Assembly (NCBI GenBank): GCA_934463035.1
Contig: CAKSIG010000006.1
Coordinates: forward strand, 1 to 64,000
Reading direction: 5' to 3'
From: an uncultured Eubacteriales bacterium
GTDB lineage: Bacteria > Bacillota > Clostridia > Oscillospirales > Acutalibacteraceae
Length of the DNA: 64,000 nt
The notes under the pieces were generated by a model. The model was not told the origin of the DNA, did not search any database, and saw only the letters and a program-made list of their open reading frames with translations. Shown here piece by piece: positions 58,134 to 64,000 of this stretch. Positions within the stretch are counted from its first letter, which is position 1. Each line of letters opens with the position of its first letter. The position numbers and the translations under genes are program-made.

Positions 58134-60767
58134 ATGGCAGAAGAACTATCCAAGCAGTACGATCCGAAAGAGGTTGAGGACCGTATTTATAAAAAATGGT
58201 TGGACGGTAAATATTTTCACGCTAAATGCGAAAAGGACAAGCCGACTTACACAATAGTCATACCGCCCCCGAACATTACGGGTCAACTTCACATGGGTCA
58301 CGCTCTTGACAATACGTTGCAGGATATACTTATCCGTTTTAAGCGTATGCAGGGTTACGACACCCTCTGGGTTCCGGGAACCGACCACGCTTCAATAGCT
58401 ACCGAAGCAAAAATAGTTGAAAAAATGCGTTCCGAGGGTCTTACAAAGGAAGATGTGGGACGCGACGGATTTTTGGAGCGCGCGTGGGCTTGGAAAAAGC
58501 AGTACGGCGGAAGAATAATCGAACAGCTTAAAAAAATGGGCTCGTCCTGCGATTGGGACAGAGAGCGTTTCACAATGGACGAGGGTTGCAGCCGCGCCGT
58601 AAAGGAAGTTTTCGTAAAGCTGTATGAAAAAGGACTTATATACCGCGGCGAACGTATGATAAATTGGTGTCCGCACTGCAAGACATCAATTTCCGACGCA
58701 GAGGTTGAATATGAAGAACAGGCAGGGCATTTCTGGCATTTGCGCTATCCGTTTAAGGACGGGAGCGGCTATCTCGAACTTGCCACAACAAGACCCGAAA
58801 CGCTTCTCGGCGATACTGCGGTTGCGGTAAACCCCAATGACGAAAGATATAAAGATATAGTGGGCAAAACGCTTATACTGCCTATTGTTCACCGTGAAAT
58901 TCCCGTTATAGCGGACGATTACGTTGAAACCGATTTCGGAACGGGCGTTGTTAAGATAACCCCTGCTCATGACCCGAACGATTTTGAGGTAGGACTGCGC
59001 CATAATCTTGAAGTAATAAACGTTTTGACCGACGACGCCAAGATAGTTGACGAATATCCGAAATACGCTGGTATGGATCGCTATGAGGCGAGGAAAGCAA
59101 TCGTTGCTGACCTTGAAGCGGAGGGTGCGCTCGTAAAAACGGAGGACTATACCCACAACGTAGGCACCTGCTACCGTTGCGGCACGACCGTTGAGCCGCG
59201 CGTTTCAAAGCAATGGTTTGTTAAAATGAAACCGCTTGCAGGTCCCGCGATTGACGCTGTTAAGAACGGCGACACTAAGTTTGTCCCGAAACGTTTTGAA
59301 AAGATATATTTCCATTGGCTCGAAAATATAAGGGATTGGTGCATTTCCCGTCAGCTTTGGTGGGGTCACCGCATACCTGCGTGGTACTGCGCGGATTGCG
59401 GCGAAATAACCGTTTCCAAGGAAGACGCTCACTGTTGCGCGCACTGCGGAAGTAAGAACATCGAGCAGGATCCCGATACTCTTGATACATGGTTCTCATC
59501 GGCTCTGTGGCCTTTCTCAACCCTTGGCTGGCCTGATGAAACCGATGATTTAAAGCATTATTATCCTACCAACACCCTCGTAACAGGCTATGATATAATT
59601 CCGTTCTGGGTTATGCGTATGATGTTCTCGGGATTGGAGCAGACAGGGCAGGTTCCGTTTGACACCGTGCTTATACACGGACTTGTAAGGGATTCGCAGG
59701 GCAGAAAGATGTCAAAATCTCTCGGCAACGGCGTAGATCCGCTTGAAGTTATAGACAAATACGGCGCCGACGCGCTGAGATTCTCCCTCGCAACAGGCAA
59801 CAGCCCCGGAAACGATATGCGTTATATTGAAGAACGCGTTGAAGCAAGCCGTAACTTTGCCAACAAGATATGGAACGCCGCCAGATTTATTCTTATGAAT
59901 ACCGAGGGCAGAGAGATAAAGCCTTTGGATATTTCTAAGGCCGCGCTTGAAGATAAATGGATACTCTCAAAGTATAACCGCCTTGTTTCGGAAGTGACTG
60001 AGAACCTCGAAAAATATGAACTCGGTCTTGCGGTTCAAAAACTCTATGACTTTATTTGGGACGTATTCTGCGATTGGTATATAGAGATATGCAAAGCGCG
60101 CCTAAACGGTGAAGATGCCGACGCCGCAGATACGGCAGTTTCGGTACTGCTTTATGTGTTTACCAATACGCTTAAATTGCTTCATCCGTTTATGCCGTTT
60201 ATTACCGAGGCTGTTTGGCAGTCAATGCCGAATACAGACGGTGTGATAATGGTTTCCGAATGGCCTAAAAACAGTTCTGAGCTTGATTTTGCCGAAAATG
60301 AGCAGGATTTTGAACGAATAATGACCGTTATCAAGGCGATTCGCAACCGCAGAGCAGAGATGAACGTATCCCCGAAGAAGAAGGCTCAGGTTTGCATAGT
60401 TTCGCAATATAACGATATATTCAGAATGGGCGAGGCTTATATACGCCGTCTTGCGTTTGCGTCTGAGGTAGTAACGGGCGACAGCTTTGAAACAGAAGGC
60501 ACCGTTCGCGTAATAACCGATTCGGCAACTGTTTATATGCCGATGAAAGAGCTTGTTGATTTTTCGGCTGAGTTAGAAAGACTTAACAGCGACCTTAAAA
60601 AAGCCGTTGCCGATAAAGAATTTTTCGAGAAAAAACTTAATAATCAGGGATTTGTCGCGAAAGCTCCCGCCGCGGTTGTTGAACAACAGCGCACTCAGCT
60701 TGCCAAGGTACTTGATAAAATTGCAATGATTGAAAGCAGTATCGCCGATATTGAAAAAATGCAATAA
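58134..60767 (+). CDS. valS: Valyl-tRNA synthetase
   Basis: The protein (877 residues) has the class I signatures PPPNITGQLHMGHAL and GRKMSKSLGNG, a zinc-like CYRCGTTVEP, a CPHCKTSISDAEVEY segment and a C-terminal coiled coil (ELERLNSDLKKAVADKEFF) that contacts tRNA. It charges tRNA-Val. ATG 58134 is chosen because GGAG precedes it by eight bases; a GTG at 58125 is part of that leader. Confidence 0.97.
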   Translation: MAEELSKQYDPKEVEDRIYKKWLDGKYFHAKCEKDKPTYTIVIPPPNITGQLHMGHALDNTLQDILIRFKRMQGYDTLWVPGTDHASIATEAKIVEKMRSEGLTKEDVGRDGFLERAWAWKKQYGGRIIEQLKKMGSSCDWDRERFTMDEGCSRAVKEVFVKLYEKGLIYRGERMINWCPHCKTSISDAEVEYEEQAGHFWHLRYPFKDGSGYLELATTRPETLLGDTAVAVNPNDERYKDIVGKTLILPIVHREIPVIADDYVETDFGTGVVKITPAHDPNDFEVGLRHNLEVINVLTDDAKIVDEYPKYAGMDRYEARKAIVADLEAEGALVKTEDYTHNVGTCYRCGTTVEPRVSKQWFVKMKPLAGPAIDAVKNGDTKFVPKRFEKIYFHWLENIRDWCISRQLWWGHRIPAWYCADCGEITVSKEDAHCCAHCGSKNIEQDPDTLDTWFSSALWPFSTLGWPDETDDLKHYYPTNTLVTGYDIIPFWVMRMMFSGLEQTGQVPFDTVLIHGLVRDSQGRKMSKSLGNGVDPLEVIDKYGADALRFSLATGNSPGNDMRYIEERVEASRNFANKIWNAARFILMNTEGREIKPLDISKAALEDKWILSKYNRLVSEVTENLEKYELGLAVQKLYDFIWDVFCDWYIEICKARLNGEDADAADTAVSVLLYVFTNTLKLLHPFMPFITEAVWQSMPNTDGVIMVSEWPKNSSELDFAENEQDFERIMTVIKAIRNRRAEMNVSPKKKAQVCIVSQYNDIFRMGEAYIRRLAFASEVVTGDSFETEGTVRVITDSATVYMPMKELVDFSAELERLNSDLKKAVADKEFFEKKLNNQGFVAKAPAAVVEQQRTQLAKVLDKIAMIESSIADIEKMQ

Positions 60768-60775
60768 TGAAAAAG

Positions 60776-60801
60776 GGACTGTTCCGATTTTGGAGCAGTC
60801 C
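60776..60801 (+). terminator. Terminator of valS
   Basis: GGACTGTTCC (60776-60785) and GGAGCAGTCC (60792-60801) form a ten-base-pair stem with one G-U pair around GATTTT. A near copy of this hairpin lies at 61109-61132. Confidence 0.7.
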
Positions 60802-60853
60802 ATAATCTTTATAATAATTTATATTCAAAGTGGATTTTACTTTTATTATTTCG

Positions 60854-61132
60854 TTTTTTCGATGACAGGTGCATCGAAAAAACACCTTATAAGCGAAAAA
60901 TAGCTTGTTAGCTATTTTTCAAGGGTGCAGGGGTGGCATTGGCGGGCATAACAACCGATTGCTGCCTGTGGCAGAGAAAAAGAGGTTGTTATGGCGCCGT
61001 GGTCAAAGAAAATTCGCGCTCCAAGCGAAAATTTTCTTTGGGTACCGCAAGAGTCAGGAGTGCAGTCAAAAATCTTTGATTTTTGCGAACGGCATCCCCG
61101 CCAAAAAAGACTGCTCCGATTTTGGAGCAGTC
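60854..61132. repeat. Chain of at least five stem-loops in non-coding DNA, possible structured RNA or repeat element
   Basis: The stretch has no plausible gene but several strong stems: TTTTTTCGATG/CATCGAAAAAA (60854-60882), GAAAAATAGCT/AGCTATTTTTC (60895-60920), ATAACAACC/GGTTGTTAT (60948-60992) enclosing CTGCC/GGCAG, a CAAAGAAAATTCGC arm near 61007-61041, CAAAAATC/GATTTTTG (61067-61085), and GACTGCTCC/GGAGCAGTC (61109-61132). The last repeats the valS terminator sequence. It may be a structured RNA, a decayed palindromic element or tandem terminators. Confidence 0.5.
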
Positions 61133-61168
61133 CTTTCGGTCTGTAACGTAAGTTCAGTCCGTACATTC

Positions 61169-61318
61169 TTATTTTGCGTCTTCTGCACCCCGAATGACGG
61201 TTGTTGTACTTTCGTTTTGACCATCGGGGTTCACAGAAGCGTTGAAGCCTACGTTATCAGCACCGCTCATGTATATTTCAGGCACTGTATCAATTTTCTG
61301 CTTCTTCTTTTCTTCCAT
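61169..61318 (-). CDS. Small hypothetical protein, 49 residues
   Basis: ATG 61318 has GGGGTGA five bases upstream. The peptide is hydrophilic: a basic start (MEEKKKQKIDTVPE), a middle YMSGADNVGFNASVNPDG and an acidic end RGAEDAK. No family recognised. It lies between the structured stretch and folC, on the opposite strand, and could be a real small gene or chance. Confidence 0.4.
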   Translation of the reverse strand: MEEKKKQKIDTVPEIYMSGADNVGFNASVNPDGQNESTTTVIRGAEDAK

Positions 61319-61400
61319 ATCATTCACCCCACAAGTATTATGTGTGTAGGAGCTTGCGTAATTCAAGTAAAAATATGGATTGTTTTATGAAAGGATTTTT

Positions 61401-62630
61401 ATGAATTATCAAGAAACATTAAGCTATATTCACAGTCTTGGCAATTTTTCAAAACCCGCCGGACTCGAACGTATAAAAGCGGTGCTTGAAAAACTCGGCA
61501 ATCCGCAAAAAAATCTTCCGTCCGTTCATATAGCGGGTACTAACGGAAAAGGCTCCGTTTCCTGTATGCTGTCATACATTTTCCGCGAAGCGGGACTTAA
61601 AACGGCGCTTTTTATATCGCCTTACATTATAGATTTTCGCGAACGAACACAGATAGACGGTAGGTTTATATCGGAAAATGACCTGACAGATGTTTGCGCA
61701 GAGGTAATGAACACAGGAATTGAGTTGACCGAGTTTGAGTTTATAACAGCCGCCGCTTTTTTGTATTTTTCAAAGCAAAAATGCGATATTGCCGTAGTGG
61801 AAACAGGACTCGGCGGAAGACTTGACGCCACCAATACTTTGACCGACGTAAGGTCGGCCGTTATAACCAAAATCGGTCTTGACCACACCGCAATATTGGG
61901 AGATACTTACGGCAAAATAGCACGTGAAAAATGCGGTATTATAAAAGATTGCCCCGTTATAACAAACCCGCGTCAGCCGAGAGAAGCTATGAAAGTAATA
62001 AAAGATACCGCCGAGAAATTAATAGTTCCCGATATAAATAGGTTGTCAGGTGTTGAATGCAGTATCCCGAAAAGCACATTTATATATAGGGAAAAGAAAT
62101 ACGAACTAAGTCTTTTAGGGGAATATCAGGTTGAAAACGCCTTGTGCGCTATCGAATGTGCCGAAAATATCGGTTTTGAAATACCTTATGAAACTGTTTT
62201 TTCTGCGCTGAAAAAAGCCCGTTTTCCTGCGCGTGCGGAAATTATATCCGAAGCTCCGCTTGTTGTACTTGACGGCGCGCATAACCCCGACGGTGCCGAG
62301 GCGCTGGCGGGTATAATGAAAAATACAAATTCTGACATAACCGCTGTAATCGGCGTTATGCGCGATAAGGATTATAAGGAAATATTGCGACGCACCCTGC
62401 CGTTTTGTAAAAACGCCGTTGCCGTCAAGGTGGACGGTTTGGAACGCTCGCTGAGTGCGGAGGAGCTATGCAAATCTGCCTCGGAGTATTGCCCGTGCGC
62501 AGCGGCTTCCGATTTTGACGACGCTTTGAAAAAGGCAAAAATCTTTTCCGACGGCGGGGCGGTTTTTGTATTCGGTTCGCTGTATCTTGCCTCGGCTTTG
62601 AGACGGAAATTGAAAGAATTTTACAAATAA
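61401..62630 (+). CDS. folC: Bifunctional folylpolyglutamate/dihydrofolate synthase
   Basis: The protein (409 residues) has the ATP loop HIAGTNGKGSVSCML near residue 50, the Mur-ligase-like middle ETGLGGRLDATN and the C-terminal LDGAHNPDGAEAL. It adds glutamate to folates. ATG 61401 is preferred over 61380 because AAAGGA lies just upstream and it matches the usual family N-terminus (NYQETLSYIHSLGNF). It ends near a strong terminator. Confidence 0.94.
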   Translation: MNYQETLSYIHSLGNFSKPAGLERIKAVLEKLGNPQKNLPSVHIAGTNGKGSVSCMLSYIFREAGLKTALFISPYIIDFRERTQIDGRFISENDLTDVCAEVMNTGIELTEFEFITAAAFLYFSKQKCDIAVVETGLGGRLDATNTLTDVRSAVITKIGLDHTAILGDTYGKIAREKCGIIKDCPVITNPRQPREAMKVIKDTAEKLIVPDINRLSGVECSIPKSTFIYREKKYELSLLGEYQVENALCAIECAENIGFEIPYETVFSALKKARFPARAEIISEAPLVVLDGAHNPDGAEALAGIMKNTNSDITAVIGVMRDKDYKEILRRTLPFCKNAVAVKVDGLERSLSAEELCKSASEYCPCAAASDFDDALKKAKIFSDGGAVFVFGSLYLASALRRKLKEFYK

Positions 62631-62666
62631 AGTGTTTCACAACCGTTTTTGACAATTTTTTTAAGG

Positions 62667-62702
62667 ACAAGCCTGTATTATATAATACAGGCTTGTTTTT
62701 AT
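62667..62702 (+). terminator. Terminator between folC and spoIIAA
   Basis: ACAAGCCTGTATTA and TAATACAGGCTTGT form a perfect 14-bp stem followed by TTTTATTTT. Promoter elements of the spoIIA operon must overlap or lie just upstream of this hairpin. A TTGACA at 62650-62655 is present, but a sigma-H promoter could not be set with confidence. Confidence 0.85.
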
Positions 62703-62719
62703 TTTGGAGGTAATAAAAA

Positions 62720-63049
62720 ATGTCAGTGGAAATTAATACTACGGGAGAGGTAGTCACCGCATATCTCGGCGGCGAGCTGGATCATCATACCGCGCGTGAA
62801 ATGCGCGAAGCGATCGACAGCGCCGTTGAGCTGAATATGCCGACGCTTCTGGTTCTGGATTTCAAAAATATCAGTTTTATGGACAGTTCGGGAATAGGGC
62901 TTGTTATGGGAAGATACAGAAATCTTGTAAAAACGGGCGCCGAACTTCATATTACGGGTACATCGCCACAAATATATAAGGTGATGAAGCTCGCAGGTAT
63001 AGAACGATTAGCAAAATTGGACGGAGGAAATAAAAATGAAGGTAATTAA
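62720..63049 (+). CDS. spoIIAA: Anti-sigma F factor antagonist SpoIIAA
   Basis: The protein (109 residues) is a STAS domain with VVTAYLGGELDHHTA at the N-terminus and the phosphorylatable Ser in FMDSSGIGLV (Ser56 or Ser57). In the forespore unphosphorylated SpoIIAA takes SpoIIAB away from sigma F. GGAGG precedes its ATG. It overlaps spoIIAB by 14 bases. Confidence 0.97.
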   Translation: MSVEINTTGEVVTAYLGGELDHHTAREMREAIDSAVELNMPTLLVLDFKNISFMDSSGIGLVMGRYRNLVKTGAELHITGTSPQIYKVMKLAGIERLAKLDGGNKNEGN

Positions 63050-63485
63050 CAGATTTAATATGACGGTTATGTCGCGTTCGTCAAACGAGAGCTTTGCACG
63101 CGCCTGCGTTGCGGCTTTCGCAATTCAAACCGACCCTACGCTTGAAGAAATAAGCGATATTAAAACCGCCGTTTCCGAAGCGGTCACCAACTGCATAGTA
63201 CACGCTTACAAAGAGAACATCGGTAAGATATACATATCCGGCGAGATTTGCGAAGGCAATATATTAAAGGTAAAAATTCGCGATACGGGCTGTGGGATAG
63301 AAAATGTCGAGCGCGCTATGGAGCCGCTTTATACCACCGTCGGCGGCGAGCGGGCAGGACTTGGTTTTGCCGTTATGCAGAGCTTTATGGACAGCATAAA
63401 GGTGCGTTCGGCAGTCGGCAAAGGAACCTCAATTGTAATGATCAAGAGAATAAGCCGCCGTTTCAGTACAGATGGTCAAAGATAA
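63036..63485 (+). CDS. spoIIAB: Anti-sigma F factor / serine kinase SpoIIAB
   Basis: The protein (149 residues) is a GHKL kinase with N-box EAVTNCIVHAY, G1 DTGCGIENVE and G2 GGERAGLGFAVMQSFMD. It phosphorylates SpoIIAA and holds sigma F inactive. It begins before the spoIIAA stop and ends after the sigF start, the typical coupled spoIIA layout. Confidence 0.97.
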   Translation: MKVINRFNMTVMSRSSNESFARACVAAFAIQTDPTLEEISDIKTAVSEAVTNCIVHAYKENIGKIYISGEICEGNILKVKIRDTGCGIENVERAMEPLYTTVGGERAGLGFAVMQSFMDSIKVRSAVGKGTSIVMIKRISRRFSTDGQR

Positions 63486-64000
63486 AGCAAAGCGCGATTC
63501 CTTTATTGAAAACAATCTCGGACTTGTTCATTCGCTCTGTAAAAGATTTTGCGGCAAAGGTATTGAGTACGACGACCTTTATCAGGCGGGGTGTATGGGT
63601 CTTGTTAAAGCGGCGGATGCCTTTGACGAGGAAAGAGGATTTTGCTTTTCTACCTATGCGGTACCTGTTATACTTGGCGAAATAAAACGGTTATTCAGAG
63701 ACGGCGGTTCGGTTAAGGTGTCGCGTTCGGTTAAGGAACTCGCAATGCGGATAAACAGAGAACAGTTGCGCTTTGAACGCGATTTCGGCAGGGAACCTAC
63801 GGTTTGTGAATTGTCCGAAATATTAGGAGTCGCCGCCGAGGAAATTACCGAGGCCGTCTGCGCCTCGCAACCGACCGTTTCCTTGACGTATGAAGACGGC
63901 GATAAGGAATTTCAGATTGATCTGCCTACAATAAGCGCGGAAGAACAAATTTCAGACCGTATTTTTATAGATGAGGCATTCAAAAAACTTGACGAAGTGG
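63472..64000 (+). CDS. sigF: Sporulation sigma factor SigF (3' end beyond window)
   Basis: From ATG 63472, 176 complete codons are open to the window end. Region 2 of a sigma-70 factor is clear: NLGLVHSLCKRF, YDDLYQAGCMGLVKAADAFD, FCFSTYAVPVILGEIKRLFRD. Region 3 follows (VSRSVKELAMRIN, REPTVCELSEILGV). The SPOIIA context identifies it as sigma F, the first forespore-specific sigma factor. The gene is only cut by the edge, not broken. Confidence 0.95.
   Translation, partial: MVKDKAKRDSFIENNLGLVHSLCKRFCGKGIEYDDLYQAGCMGLVKAADAFDEERGFCFSTYAVPVILGEIKRLFRDGGSVKVSRSVKELAMRINREQLRFERDFGREPTVCELSEILGVAAEEITEAVCASQPTVSLTYEDGDKEFQIDLPTISAEEQISDRIFIDEAFKKLDEV

Noticed and set aside
62640..62719. Sigma-H promoter for spoIIAA
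   Set aside because: An AGGACAA sequence occurs but no GAAT-type -10 lies at the right distance, and the area is occupied by the folC terminator, so no call was made.

Overview
This window looks like a chromosomal segment of an anaerobic, spore-forming member of the Clostridia, most like Oscillospirales/Ruminococcaceae relatives. The evidence is the start of the forespore operon spoIIAA-spoIIAB-sigF at the right edge, a yunB sporulation gene, rubrerythrin, Gram-positive lipoprotein and YesMN/LplBC-type modules, and a cohesin/dockerin pair of the kind found in fibre-degrading gut or rumen clostridia. There is no rRNA, CRISPR array or intact phage. The species is not identifiable from the sequence alone.

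Left part (1-13 kb). A recombination/housekeeping cluster (ybaB, recR, DUF896, D-2-hydroxyacid dehydrogenase) converges through a 19-bp-stem terminator on a three-gene operon for an M20 peptidase and two uncharacterised membrane proteins. A low-GC accessory block (about 5.2-10.6 kb) follows. It holds a 279-bp MITE-like element, a restriction-modification locus (controller-type HTH protein, HindIII-family endonuclease, convergent DUF1156-type DNA methylase preceded by a small unknown protein) and gene debris. The block ends at a minus-strand tRNA cluster transcribed Val-Asp-Phe-Gly-Cys. Then come minus-strand yerC-methyltransferase-hslO.

Middle housekeeping (13-19 kb): rubrerythrin, ligA and yunB on the minus strand; tsaE-tsaB-rpiB-upp on the plus strand.

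Catabolic/redox divergon (19-26 kb). An AraC regulator, a D-2-hydroxyacid dehydrogenase and a TIM-barrel isomerase/epimerase are divergent from an operon of an Old-Yellow-Enzyme-type reductase, a short-chain dehydrogenase and a fumarate-reductase-like flavoprotein. The substrate is unknown.

Polysaccharide utilisation locus (25.9-47.7 kb). A YesM/YesN two-component system is divergent from a long operon: a membrane-anchored GLUG-repeat protein, LplB/LplC-type permeases and a solute-binding lipoprotein without an ATPase, a membrane-anchored single-cohesin protein, two secreted lectin-like/repeat proteins, a 39-residue peptide, a 1711-residue beta-helix protein ending in a type I dockerin, and a cytoplasmic heparinase II/III-like lyase. 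The likely scheme is that a dockerin enzyme is held at the cell surface by the cohesin protein and cuts a uronate-containing polysaccharide. The oligosaccharides are imported by the ABC system and finished by the cytoplasmic lyase. This cohesin/dockerin pair is the most interesting thing in the window.

Right part (48-64 kb): ACT-domain protein, PFL/DUF711 protein, shikimate kinase; minus-strand capA-like and nadE; a divergent type IIA topoisomerase pair; valS; a strongly structured non-coding stretch; folC; and the spoIIA operon, with sigF cut by the window end. Many intergenic gaps carry clear stem-loop terminators and a few good sigma-A promoters, which are listed. All family names rest on motif recognition by eye; no database search was run.
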